A stretch of 64,000 nt of DNA from Nectonema munidae (Eukaryota > Nematomorpha > Nectonematoida > Nectonematidae): contig JAUIRK010000920.1 of the NCBI GenBank assembly GCA_030549495.1, forward strand, positions 186,001-250,000, in the 5' to 3' direction. Position 1 is the stretch's first letter, and each line of letters begins with the position of its first letter. The position numbers and the translations under genes are program-made. Under the pieces are notes generated by a model. The model was not told the DNA's origin. It worked only from the letters and a program-made list of their open reading frames with translations, and ran no database searches. This document shows positions 1-11,622 of this stretch, one piece after another.

Positions 1-264
1 AGTGGATAATCAACATGTGTTTGCCCAAAAATACTATAAAGAGAAGACACTGTGATAAACATTGCTGACCTATTGTGTGCATATTGAAGCAATGGATTAT
101 TATTATATAGCTCTCACGCATCGCCAGTAAAATATATTCGATAGGAATTTCAGAGCAGGTGGCATGTGATGTTTGATTGATTCGAAAGTCTCCATTCTTC
201 ATACATGATTCATACATAGATATCATGATCATCATACATGTTTTATAAACAAGCAGCAACTCTT

Positions 265-376
265 ACTTATAGAAAATTATTGGGGGGCAAAGGTCATTTT
301 CGCCCCCCCCCCTGAAAACACATGGGGGGGGGGCGGGGTGGTCGCCCCCCTCGCCCCCCGGATGTGCGCCCCTGCC
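265..376. repeat. G/C-run transposon end
   Basis: This stretch has several long G and C runs and finishes with GGATGTGCGCCCCTG at about 361-375. In reverse complement that begins CAGGGGCGCACATCC. The same start, CAGGGGCGCACAT, occurs at 29798, so this is probably one end of a repeated DNA transposon of hAT-like type. I could not find the matching other end or a target duplication. The G/C runs contrast sharply with the AT-rich flanks. Confidence 0.5.
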
Positions 377-1393
377 ATATACTCATATACAATTTAACGA
401 ATATGTATGCTGAAAATATTAGTAAAAACAATTGTGCAATTAGAGTGCTTTTATCGTATTTTGTCTTGCTCAAGAAGTTAAATAAGAGTAGTTAAAGCTA
501 ATTCTCGCTGTTAAAGACCGACCTAAGTAAGAAAAAACGGGTATATTGGAGAACGGAAAAGCGGGACATGACTGTATATTAAAATGCACAGATGAAATGC
601 TGTTTTCCTTTTACTGTCCTTTTTGTTTCTTCTTGAATAAGTTGATATCAGCAATTTACACAAGCTTTTTTTCTAAGAAATTATTTTTCATTTATTCAAC
701 TTCAAATAAAATTATCTTGATACAAAGAGTTATATATATATATATATTCTCAAAATGATCACAATATTCATTGTTATTTGGAAAATACAACTATTTTTAC
801 TTTTTCAAATGGTAATTCTATTCTTTGTTTGAAGAAGTTCAGGATTAGTATTTTTAATTAGGTGTATATTTTCATAGTGTTAATATTTTTTATGATGAGG
901 TAGAAAAAATATATGAAACTTTGAAGAAATGTATTTGAGAAGTATTGGCAGAGTATATACTTCTAAATGTTAAAAGCTTTATTTTTGAATAATACTCTAA
1001 AAAAACATGTAAGCATTCTCCTTCTAAATGTAATAACATTTCCTACATTATGACATTTCTAACACCTATTGTCTTAAAAATTCACGCATAAATATATCAA
1101 ATCTTTACATTTAGCTACATATTTTAAAAAGAAAAATGTTCGAGTTTAAGTGTTTGATAGTTATGAAAAGTTGTCTATTTCAGAAAAAAAGTAAATTCTA
1201 ATAATTATCTTCATAGTATTATTGTTTTGTTTAAATAGTGAAAATTTATATAGATTTAAAGCTGAGTTCAGCGTATTTTGAAAAGTTATAGAAAAAAGTT
1301 ACTAAAATAAGTAATATAAAAAAGATGAGATAGATATATAAATAAAAATTGAAATAATGTCAAGATATTGTGGTGAGATATTAAAGTTATATA
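377..1393. other. AT-rich stretch with no gene found
   Basis: No conserved protein or clear repeat is visible. A short (TA)n run lies at about 731-746. Reading frames here are short and of random composition. Confidence 0.6.
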
Positions 1394-1620
1394 GTTGAAT
1401 GCAGGGCCCGCGCGTCCTATTAAAATTGGGGGCTTGAGCCCCCCCCCCCCCCCCCCCCCCCCACTCATAAAGTAAGCCCCCCCCCCTCTCTTTAAATGTG
1501 AGCCCCCCCTCTTATCAATCTCAAGACACTGTAAAATAGACAATTTTGTTCCATTGTTTTTAATATAAACATCCAGCAATCAAGCAAGCATATCAACAAA
1601 GTTGGCAAGTGCTTAGATAT

Positions 1621-1740
1621 TCCAATCCAATCCAATCCAATCCAATCCAATCCAATCCAATCCAATCCAATCCAATCCAATCCAATCCAATCCAATCCAA
1701 TCCAATCCAATCCAATCCAATCCAATCCAATCCAATCCAA
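1621..1740. repeat. (TCCAA)24 microsatellite
   Basis: Twenty-four perfect TCCAA units run without interruption inside the hAT element. The perfect array suggests recent expansion or active slippage. In the reverse frame it translates as a repeated I-G-L-D-W peptide, which is not a real gene. Confidence 0.98.
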
Positions 1741-1830
1741 GTGTTATTTAATTAAAGCTTAGTCCTTCCTAAAATCTCTCAAAGTCCCTAAAGTCCCTCA
1801 AAGATTGAGTGATTTTGAAGTTGATTCATC

Positions 1831-2530
1831 CATGAAGCCTAATTCTGATGATAATAATTCAGAAATTGCAAAAATTAGAAAAATATATTATGAATGCTTT
1901 GATTCAGTAATACAGGAAATTTCAAAAAGGTAAAAATGATATACTACCATTTTGCTTAATGAGTTTTTGGAATTTTTCAGATTTGCAGATCAAAACATTT
2001 CTATTATAAATGCTATAAACTGCCTTATGCCTAGTTCAAAAGAACATTTTCTTATGTATGAGAAAATCAAACCACTATGCACTCTTCTTGAAATAAAGAC
2101 TGACGAAAATATTTTATCTTCTCAGTGCTTAGTAATCTATCATTTGAATAATACGTTTTCTATAATAATCGTTTTTAATATTTGACATAACTAGGTTATC
2201 AAAACTTTTTTGGAGGGAAAGAACTTACCACCAGGAATAGAAATTTCTGATATTTTAAAGGAATTATATCCCATCAAGTCCGCCTGTAATGAGATCTTTT
2301 CTTTGTATATTGGTAATTATGATATTTTTACTAAAATATTATTTACTTTATAGTATATTTTTTAGGCTGCTTTAACAATAGGCATCAGCACAGCGTCGTG
2401 TGAAAGAAGTTTTTCAACACTTAAAAGAGTTTTCACTTCTTCACGACAGTCGATGCTGAGTGAAAGAAAAGAAAACTTGATAATTCTTTCTCAAGGGAAA
2501 AAACTCACCAAGAAAGTTAACAGAATTTAA
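1831..2530 (+). pseudogene. hAT transposase C-terminal remnant with a tiny intron
   Basis: The reading frame runs ...SVIQEISKR then FADQNISIINAINCLMPSS, joined across a 51-bp intron at 1930-1980 (AG|GTAAAA ... TTTTTCAG). The later segment IGISTASCERSFSTLKRV (about 2380-2435) matches the hAT C-terminal dimerisation motif seen in ZMYM1-like transposases. A second small intron may end at the TTTTTTAG before 2367. Stops and frame changes interrupt the frame between these blocks. It lies wholly within the 1402-2781 element. Confidence 0.75.
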
Positions 2531-2789
2531 CAAAAAACCAGGAAGACTAACGTTAACTGTTTGAACATGGAATATTAACTTATTCACAATTTTTTAATAA
2601 AATGATTCTTTTTTAATTTTTGTTTTTCAAAGATAATTTTCAAATGATTTTCTATATCTATTTTTTGTCACATTGATAAAAGCTTTTTTTGAAAAAACTT
2701 TAAGTGTATATTCAACACACTAGAAAGTTTGAGCCCCCCCCCCCCCCCCCCCCCCCCAAATTTTGATTAGCGCGGGCCCTGGTTGAATG

Positions 2790-4879
2790 CACCTTTTTTG
2801 CTATTAACCAATTTAAAGTTATAGTTCCTGTAGACTTAGAGAAACGCAGATCAATTGGAATTTCAAAAGATTCGTCAAAATCCTTTGCTTTATGCGAACT
2901 AAAATGGTTAAACGAATTGATTTTTGTCATTGAAGAATAATGAGATCGTATAGGTAATCTCGGTTAATATAATTACAATTTGAAAAATAATTGTTTTGTT
3001 AAAAATCGGTTTTGAAACATTGAATTATCATAACGTTATAAATAAAAGCATTTGTTGTCAGGTGGCGTAGTTATGTAAGCCCGGGATCGATCCACATGAT
3101 CTGGGTTCGAATCTCTATCGTAACTATATTTACGATCTGTCAAGCTATGGAAGTTTATTCTTCCCATGGATGCGATACTGACAACTTGAAAAAATTGTGA
3201 ACTTTAGTTTACAACAAAATATCTTCAAAAAATTTCATAATTTATAAATATAAATAATTATATTTTATTGTTTTCCTAAATTTTAATAATTTTGTTATAT
3301 TATTTTTTGAATTTACAATGTAGGTGGTAGATCTCAAAGTACTTTCACCTTAAAATGTTACTTTATGTTTAGTTAGACTTGATTTTAAAAAGATAAAAAT
3401 TTATGTGCCAATATAAATTATTTCTTTACATAATTTCTATGCTTCAGTATTCTAAAATTCGTTCAATGTGTTCAGCAAACAACTATCTTTCACAGTAGAT
3501 GGCTTGAAATGTCTTGTTTCCCGAATCCCTGATGTGACAACTCATCGTGACATTCGGCAAGTTTGTTTTTCCGTTTCACGCGATACCGACAACTAGGAAA
3601 ATTACTTTTAGAATATATAAAATTTATTAATTTTTTTCAAAGAAATATATTTTACGTTTTCTTCCACTCTAAACACAATAATGAAGTAGTGGCAAAACTG
3701 TAGTAACATCTTATTTTCTTCAAAAACACACCTAACGTGAATTTTTCAAAGTAAATCCTATTATTTTTAAATTAAGTACAGGTTACACTTATTTTTTTTC
3801 ATGCATATCTCCACTGCTTTAAATTTTATCTTTTTTTGAAGATAAAGATGAATAAAAGATTTATTTGAAAAAAATCTTAAGAATAGTTTATATGCATTTA
3901 TGGATGAATTCAATTAATAAAAATACTTCTATAATGAGTCTGTAAAAGTCTTTAGTATTTTCAAACCTAATGATTTTAAATGATGATTTAGTTAATAAAG
4001 CTCGACTTTTCATTAAGACTAATGATCTCTTGCCCTTTCTACCATCCTCTTAAAAAATGTAAATAAGTGCTTCATTAATTTTTTATTTAAATTATGATGT
4101 ATAGTTTTTTCTAAAATAACATGAATCTATTGCTTTTAAGTCTCAATGATATTTCTTATCACAATTATCATTTTTTCATATCTTCTGCTAATATGGAATG
4201 CATTATTTTATAGGTTGTTGGTTTAGACCAGTAATACTCACCTTTTTTTCTCATATTGACCCATTTCGAACTGAAAATTTTACAACACTATTTTAAAATT
4301 ATTTACTCAATTGTTTTTATAGTATATATTTTTAACTCTGCTTATCTTTTAAAAATTAATAAATTTATAAAAAAGTCAAAAAATCGAATATTCTTATTCC
4401 AAATTGTTTAGTGTATAGACTCTTCTTAGTAAAAATCTATTTTGTTTTTTCCTAATACTACATTTAATTTATTTACCTCTATTAACTTTCTTTTTTATAC
4501 ATAATAGGTTGAACATGATCTATTCTATACCAAAAAAGTATTTTTTTCGTGATGTAATGAGTATTCACAACTAATGTAAAATAGAGTAGCATTTATAATA
4601 ATACATCATGATATAGAGTAACGAAAACATACAACTTGCACTTTGCGCAGATGTTTTGCCTATTTAACGCTCATCCACCACGCTTTGCACGATCACTACC
4701 AACATTACTACAACCGGTGTATCTTGTACCATTTTATTTCTATATAACTAACAACGAATTAGAATGAGTGCCCTCTTGTAGCTATAGGGTTTTGAACAGC
4801 AATCTTTAATGGATAGGGGGTTTTGGCAACATAGTTTAGAATCTCTATATCATTGATATAGAGTTGTCTTTGTCTAGAT
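2790..4879. other. AT-rich intergenic stretch with SINE-like pieces
   Basis: Apart from the tRNA-like SINE at 3058-3200 and a weaker related piece at about 3475-3600 (sharing AAGTTT...GCGATACYGACAACT), nothing coding is visible. A possible hAT-type end, CAGTAATACTCACC, lies at about 4230. Confidence 0.5.
3058..3200 (+). repeat. tRNA-derived SINE
   Basis: The head is tRNA-like: TGGCGTAGTTATG resembles a pol III A box and GGGTTCGAATC is a good B box at about 3103-3113. A non-tRNA body follows, ending near GATGCGATACTGACAACTTG. A diverged body copy lies about 420 bp downstream. The degenerate tRNA arms argue against a functional tRNA gene. No target duplication was recognised. Confidence 0.55.
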
Positions 4880-5206
4880 CAGTGTTTTTCAAAAAAAATT
4901 TACTGCGACCCATAGCAAGAAGCACAGTTTAATCGGGACCCATAATACTTAGGTGTAATAAGACAAACTCTTTCCACTAGGGCCATTTATTATCGACAAT
5001 CTATATGTATATTTTTTTACGATCTGGACATTGTTTATTTATTTGTATGAATAAATATTATTACTTTTAGAAAAACAACTATAGAGGAAATTCCGACAGA
5101 AACCTAAAGAACATAATATTAAGAAAAAAGGATTTCCTTTCTTTTTTGTCACGACCCATTTTATTTTTTCACTTTAGGGTCAGGACCCACAGTTTTAACA
5201 ACGCTG
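4880..5206. mobile_element. hAT MITE, 327 bp
   Basis: The ends are CAGTGTTTTTCAA at 4880 and, in complement, CAGCGTTGTTAAAACTGTGG at 5206, with inner GACCC motifs. The flanks are GTCTAGAT (4872-4879) and GTGTAGAT (5207-5214), a 7/8 match consistent with an old hAT 8-bp duplication. There is no transposase. A second member of the family is at 58780-58993. Confidence 0.85.
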
Positions 5207-5443
5207 GTGTAGATGATCGTGGCCGATGGGTAGTTGGAAAAAACGTTCCGTCGAAAAAAGACTCCATTTCATAGTGATATTTTAGCTTGCATTTAAACAA
5301 TACGGTGTTAGCTGTTCTTGTTAACACGCTATTTAATGTTCTTGCATAAATGTACACTACATTACAGCATATAATTTATAATCTTTGCTTTCATAAAAGT
5401 TTGTATTTTTAAATTTCTCACTTTTTTATTGATAATTTTTCTT

Positions 5444-8150
5444 CAGAGGCACACATCCTCAAAATTGGGTCGGTGGGGGCGGGCTTTTTTTAATATAATT
5501 TTCAAAATTTATTATAACAGAATTTTTGTCCAATTAACACACCACCATTATTACCTGACATTATACTTGGAATGTAAGCTCTTAATCCCATCACAAATGT
5601 ACAGATTTTATGAAGTCAAATGAACTTGTTTTTAATTCTGATTGCATCAACCTTCTAGCTCGGTGGTTTTTAAACTGGAGTTAGCTGTGCAGCGAACATG
5701 GCGATCTAAGGGGACACTGCGTGAATCATTTTCTCAAAATATTGCATCCATATTGGCTCATTTGCCATTTTTGCCAATAAATCACATTTAAAAAGAATAA
5801 ATAAGTTGTTAGCCTTTGAATTGAGTACTATTTTTTTTATTGCTTCTCTGACTTAATTTATAGATGTGCATTTTTCTTAACGGCTAATGAAATATGATGC
5901 CTCGAAATTTCGTTTTACTGCATTTAATTTTGGTAGGGAAGAAGAACATGAGCATCCTTTGTGTTCTGAAGTGTTCCACTTTTTTTAAAACCCGTCAAGT
6001 GAAGCTTGCGTTGGTAGTGAAATACTCGAGTTTGGTAAACAAAACTATTGGTTGAACGATTACACAAATTCATGCTTGATAAATAACATACGAATATTTT
6101 TGCAAAATATTGAGTATCGTTTGAAAAGTTTCAAAAATATTTGTTGTCAAAAAGTCCCACAACATAACAGAACAGTTGATATTAGCTTTATGTAAAGATA
6201 TATTGAATGTGCTAAGAAGTTCTGAAGTTGTAAAGTTGAAGCATATCTTCCTGTCAAACGATACCGTTAGAAGGCTAATAGAAGAGATGCCTGATGACAT
6301 GTCAGACGTGGTTTTGTTGATTTGGAATTCAATTTTTAACTTTTTTGTTCTGATTGATGAAATGATGGATGCTGAAAACTTGTCTCAACCTTGTGTTTAC
6401 GTACAATATGTATATGGCAAGAGCCTGGTAGACAATTTTCTATTTTGCGAAACTTAGGAATAGAACAACTGTAAGAGAAACATTTGACAAAGTGATAAAA
6501 ATTTTTTGCAGGTATTAAGTCGAAATCTGGATAAGAAGAAGAAGCCTTTATTATACAAATGTAAATAAAAAGAGAAAACAACTTCAAAGCAATAAAACAT
6601 ACTTCGAAACAATAAAAATCAAATGGCACACATGAGACTACTAAACATATATTTGTATAAATGGTTGAGAAAAAGTTTCTAGGAACCGCTTAAATCACAA
6701 CCATTTAGTACATTTCAAAAAAAGGTAGATACACAATATAAATGTTCAAACATTCGGAATTCAGTAAAGAAATAAGCAATAAATGCATAATCAAATATCT
6801 AGATACCTAATATATGTATTCACTAATTAAAGCAAGAATAACATTTTTAATAGATACGTAAAGCAAATAGTCATTCACAGCTAATAAAAAGATGCAAAAA
6901 AATATACATTCATGAATACTATGAATAGATAAGCAAAAATCTCCAGATGTAATTGGTACCCAGTGCACCGAGCCACAAAACCATACCGATGAGTTGAAAA
7001 ATGTTTTCAATGAAGTCATTAAAACGGTGTATTTCATTAAAGCAAATGCTTGAAATCTTGTTTGTTTTCAGATTTAAAAAACTCTTGCTGCACTAAAACG
7101 AGAGGTGGCTTTCCAAAGGAAAATTTTCCAAACGATACTAAGGAAAGAAATCCAGCAATTGGAAGGCAAACTAGCCATGCTTGTCGAATTTTCTGATGTC
7201 CGTTTTTGTATATTTCTATCATTTTTAGTGAACATATTTGAATATATGAATTCCTTTAACCTTGCGCTGCAAGGAAAAGCGATCAGAGTACTCCATTGTA
7301 ATAAAAAATGTCAGCCTTTGAAATGAAGCTGGGATAATTGCATTCTTTGACAAGAAAAAATTTTACTCGATTTTGGAACATATTAGTTGATGAAAATAAG
7401 ATTTTCATTAATAAAAATATCCTGGAGGCCATAAAACATCATGTAGCATGCTAAGAAATTTCTCTTTATAAGATTTCTTAATTAAAGAACAGTTTATTGA
7501 TTTGGTTAATGATTGAAGAGGTGCAAAATATGTTTTTCTGAAATATCTCATAGCGATTTTTCGAATGTAATGACAGAGTCCTATGCTTGCAAAGATTGCT
7601 CTGATTCGATTTGCCACTACATATGAGTGTGAATAAGCTTTTTCTATGCTACTTGCCATCGGAACCGAATCCCAAAACAGATGGGAAGTGAGTAATGATA
7701 TGGGAGTTGCATTGACCAAAGCAGAGCCAAATTTAGACAGACTGGTTTAGACAAAGCAGATGCCATCCATTCCATTGAGATTTGGATTGCTCAGACAATT
7801 TCTGAATAAACAAGTGATGATTTCTTAACAGTAGAGTTAGACCACTACGCCGAAATTTTTTAGAGTTTGTAAACTCTTCAAGGGAACAAAATCTTTCATA
7901 TATGATAGATCACTTATCAAATGTAATTAGTCTTTATCCCCCCTTATTGCCATTTACCAGTTATTGAAACGGATGATCACACTCACAGTCTATCTGTGTA
8001 GTCTATTAGATATGCGGTACTCTAACCAAGTGATGGTTTTAAACCATGACTAAAATGATCTCTTTTGAAATCTTTAAGGAGCTGAATTTTTGGTTGAACC
8101 GATTTTATATTTGGTGTTCGAAGGTTAAAAATGTGTTTGTCTTGTATAGA
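5444..8150 (+). pseudogene. Decayed ZBED5-type hAT transposase, copy A
   Basis: Translated pieces in order resemble ZBED5/SCAND3-family hAT transposases: IFLSNDTVRRLIEEMPDDMS at about 6240-6302, followed by a segment where the family has its LDE motif, and AFSMLLAIGTESQNRWEVS at about 7638-7694, which fits the C-terminal dimerisation region. Several frameshifts and stops separate them. The motif GGTGGTTTTTAAACTGGAG near 5662 resembles a hAT end. The same sequence recurs inverted at 58.6-60.8 kb and 30.5-32.1 kb. Similarity to the 58.6-60.8 kb copy extends about 220 bp outside the putative hAT end. Confidence 0.8.
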
Positions 8151-8636
8151 CCACATGGAAAGGGTTATATTATAGGACTCATTGGAAATACAGCCAGACC
8201 TTATTTTTTCGATAGCAGATTTTTATTCAACAACCCCACTTTCTCATGCAATATTGATTAAGAGCTAAAAGATGGTTCTCAGCCTCTCATCTCACTAATT
8301 GTCAACAAGCATGGTTCACATCAAATGAATTCATTAAGTGGATCGATTACTCTGTACATGCTTTATTGGAAACACAGAAAAACAAAGAATCATCTTATAT
8401 AATCTTCGGATATAGTTATATTTAAAATGTTATTTCGAGAATAGACGTGTATGGGAAAACAGATTGATTGTGATCAATAAACATGATCAAATTAATGAAA
8501 TGGGCCATGATGAATAAACAAATAAACACGTTTAAAGGACTTCCTCTGCCGACTTAGCTGTGTTTTTGAAATGGCTAATGAAAATGTAGTTTCGTCATTG
8601 GCTCGTTTTTCTAACAAGGCAATATTTTTTTACTTA

Positions 8637-8801
8637 GGAGTCGTTCACAATTGACGCCAACCTTTTTTTTTTTTTAGAAATTTCAACCCCCTCTCCCCTC
8701 ATGTCAACTTTTAGATATATCATCACTTAACAAAATCGACTTATGTCAACCTTGGATACCCCCTCACGCAGTTTTAGTTGCCGCTAATTGTGAACAACCC
8801 C
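8637..8801. mobile_element. 165-bp MITE, possibly Harbinger type
   Basis: The terminal inverted repeats are GGAGTCGTTCACAATT at 8637 and, in complement from 8801, GGGGTTGTTCACAATT. They continue with about 20 of 25 bases matching. TTA sits on each side (8634-8636 and 8802-8804), fitting the 3-bp TWA target duplication of PIF/Harbinger elements. There is no coding capacity. Family assignment is inference from the ends only. Confidence 0.65.
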
Positions 8802-9350
8802 TTACATAGGTAATCCGCTAAACAAGCTTACAATTTGATGAAAGGATGGCTTTAAATTTGTCGTGGAGCATTTTGTCCATGAGGGATTTTCCTCATAGTG
8901 CCCACTTAATATCATATCGTTTTATAGAATATCCCGTTTATTGTCATAAAATATTGAAATCCCAAACCATTTCCTATACAAAACATAGAAATTTGCTCGT
9001 TTAATGTCATAGATATTCCCGTTTATTGTCATAGAAAATTAGCCAAAATTAATTTTTAGAATAACATTTTGCAGGATTATCGCGCCGATACACGCATTTT
9101 TTCATCAACTTGAACTCCTATCTTATCACTAAACCAACAGTAATGCACCAATAAGTTACATCAAAGTCTAATCCCTTAATTAACCATGACCATGACGATG
9201 TTATCGATAAGCATCACCATGATGAGTGTTCGTGCATGGTCGCACTTTCCCGTTAAAAATCATTTGGCTTTAACCATTTGGTGAGACTTCTGACAGGTTA
9301 ATGCGTCGATAAATCACATGTGATCACGAAGCTTCGCACATGCACCCACG

Positions 9351-9402
9351 CACGCATAGCAACACACACACTGCACACACACACACAGCTGCACACACAG
9401 GT
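9351..9402. repeat. (CA)n-rich simple repeat
   Basis: Interrupted CA repeats lie in the 5' non-coding part of the Tigger element. Confidence 0.8.
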
Positions 9403-9559
9403 CTTGAAAGGATGCATCCTTTTGATCTTAAATAAACTTCCCAATCAAAACAACATTTGCCGATAAAAAGGGCAGTTTTTACAGATCATGTTCATAACGT
9501 CTCTCTGCTCTGTTACGGACACTGTGCTAAGCTATTCTTCAGTTCTTCAGTTTTTAATC

Positions 9560-11060
9560 ATGAGTGCTAAACATAAGCGAAATGACTAGTCCCTTGCCCA
9601 GAAGCTGGAGATCATAAAGTGGTCATCTAGCCAATCACAAACTCAATTGTCCAAAACGTATGGTGTTTCACAGTCCACCATTTCAAAAATTCTCAGCAAG
9701 AAGTCCCAGATCCTGCAAGATGCTGAGCAGAACAAGAACGGCAACCGCATGCGCATGCGGACTGGCAAGGCAGCTGACGTCGAGACGGCCCTTTACACAT
9801 GGTTCGTGGATGCCCGTACCCATGGCTGTCCCATCACCACTGCAGTCCTGGAGGAGAAGGCCAACCAGCTCGCTGCCAACCTAGGAAAGAACGATTTCAA
9901 GGCAACCAATGGCTGGATCTGCCGTTGGAAGGACCGTTTCTCGATCAAATATAAAAAGGCACATGGGGAGAAAAGTGATGCTGACATCCCAGCTGCAGAC
10001 ACATGGCTTTCAACTGTGCTGCCCGAGCTGCTTGAGAAGTATGAACCCTGTGACGTCTACAACGCAGATGAGACGGATCTACTTCCGTGCCCTACCTGAC
10101 GGCACCTTGGCAGATGCAGCACAGAAGCTGAGCGGCAGCAAGAAGGTCAAGGAGCGTCTCACCGCCCTCGTCACTGCCAACATGGACGGCAGTGACAAGC
10201 GTCCTCTACTGGTGGTTGGCAAAAGTGCCAAGCTCAGGTGCTTTAGAGGAGTCCCCCAGCTTCCAGTCCTATACATGAACAATAAAAACGCATGGATGAC
10301 TGGCAACCTGTTTCGAGACTGGCTAAGAGACTTTGACCGTGACATGGCCAGGCAGGGGCGGCACATTGCCCTTGTCCTCGACAACTGCTCGGCTCACCCC
10401 AAGGATGCAGCAGATGACCTCCCCCACATTCGCCTCTTCTTCCTGCCACCCAACACGACCTCCATCATGCAGTCATGTGACATGGGGATCATCCGAAACC
10501 TGAAGGCACTCTACAGGAAGAAGGTGGTCCAGAAGATTGTTGCATACATCGACGCAGGTGAAGCTGAGTTCTCTGCCAGCACCTTCGCCCGCAAGTTTAC
10601 AGTCCTGGATGCTATGCACATGTTGAAAGTGGCATGGCAGGATGTAAAACAGTCCAGTGTGGCAAACTGCTTTGCCCATGCCGGCTTCCGCATCCCCTCT
10701 GCTCCAGATGCTCACACTGCAGACCACCAGGACCAGGCACCAGATGGGATGACAACAGAAGAGTTCCAGGCCTACGTGGACGTGGATTCCCAGACTTAGT
10801 GCCATGGGGTCTTGACAGATGACGACATCTGTGACACAGTACGCCAGCCAGATGTCTGCCCCACTGCTGACAGTGACGATGAGTCAGCTGAACTGCCTCC
10901 ACCACCAAAGGCCCATGTTGCCCTCGACGGCCTTTCATCTGTGCGTGCCTATCTGGAAGCCATTGGCCACGATCTCACCACCTTCTACACTCTGGAAAGG
11001 GAGCTGCAAACGGCGGTTGCAACATCTGCCAAACAGACCTGCATAACAGACTTTTTTTAA
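9560..11060 (+). pseudogene. Tigger-type transposase (TIGD-like), broken
   Basis: From ATG 9560 the protein has a psq-type helix-turn-helix (KLEIIKW...YGVSQSTISKIL), then a CENP-B-type DNA-binding domain (VLEEKANQLAANLG...GWICRWKDRF). The DDE nuclease follows: VYNADET (first Asp), IALVLDNCSAHP (second Asp) and LPPNTTSIMQSCDMGI (third Asp). It ends near QTCITDFF at 11060. Breaks are a TAG at codon 10 (9587-9589), a frameshift at about 10074 after NADET, and a TAG at 10797-10799. All three acidic residues remain, so decay is recent, but the copy is not functional as it stands. Confidence 0.93.
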
Positions 11061-11453
11061 TCTAAATAGACAATTCGCAGATCCACAGCTTCAAATGAAA
11101 AAAAAACTTACCTGATGGATTGTTTAGGCCTACTTGTCAATGCGTGTGTATATATTTTTTATTTGTACATTTTAATAAATAATGTATGAAAAAAGTGATA
11201 CTAAATAAATTTTTTATTCTTTTATTTGTATATTGTGATAATAATGTCTGAAAAATGTAATAAATACTTGTTTTAATTGTTAACCATCGTGTTGCCACTT
11301 ATCAGTGTAGGCCCCTACATGTATAACCACGCACAGTTAAATCGTTATAACCACCATAATCATGAAAATAGCTAAGCCCGGATATTAGAATATCCCCGAT
11401 TATGTCATAATTTATTCATACACGGAGGGTATGACAATAAGCGGGCTCCAACC

Positions 11454-11622
11454 TATAAAATATATCCTGCACTTTGCTTATTGGCGGAATCCTAATTATC
11501 ATGCTTTTTTGCAGCCATCTTTAAATAACTGCTTTCACCTTGAACTTTTTGTTTTTTCACATTTAAAAGATATTTTTAAGATTATTTTATTTTAGTTTTG
11601 CCTCTTTGTGTTGAATATAAAA
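11454..11622 (+). promoter_or_regulatory. USP 5' leader with possible splice acceptors
   Basis: Two good 3' splice-site strings, CTTTTTTGCAG ending at 11513 and TTATTTTAG ending at 11595, precede the ATG. An upstream non-coding exon is therefore likely, and the Tigger element may sit in the promoter or first intron. This is inference from splice-site strings only. Confidence 0.4.

Larger units (their letters stand above)
1402..2781 (+). mobile_element. hAT DNA transposon, internally decayed, exact ends
   Basis: The ends are inverted repeats beginning CAGGGCCCGCGC at 1402 and closing with its complement GCGCGGGCCCTG at 2781. They are flanked by an identical 8-bp target duplication, GTTGAATG, at 1394-1401 and 2782-2789. 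An 8-bp duplication is the hAT signature. Long C runs sit just inside both ends (about 1440-1462 and 2735-2757). The interior holds a TCCAA microsatellite and the C-terminal half of a hAT transposase. At 1380 bp it is shorter than an autonomous hAT, so the 5' half of the transposase is missing. Confidence 0.9.
8925..11453 (+). mobile_element. Tigger/pogo DNA transposon, about 2.5 kb
   Basis: The inverted ends share CCCGTTTATTGTCATA (8933-8948) and, in complement of 11430-11445, CCCGCTTATTGTCATA. TA dinucleotides flank both ends, as expected for the Tc1/mariner-pogo superfamily. Related subterminal repeats lie at about 8998-9036 and 11389-11411. The transposase gene inside is broken. Its coding part is clearly richer in GC than the surrounding DNA, which hints at an origin in a genome of different composition. 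The right end stops about 170 bp before the USP start codon. Confidence 0.85.

Noticed and set aside
1492-1740. Long frame encoding repeated I-G-L-D-W
   Set aside because: It is only the translation of the TCCAA microsatellite.
7408-7719. 103-codon minus-strand frame
   Set aside because: It is antisense to the C-terminal part of the ZBED5-type hAT copy A.
9793-10938. Several overlapping frames on both strands in the Tigger element
   Set aside because: They are shadows of the GC-rich transposase frame and lack conserved motifs.
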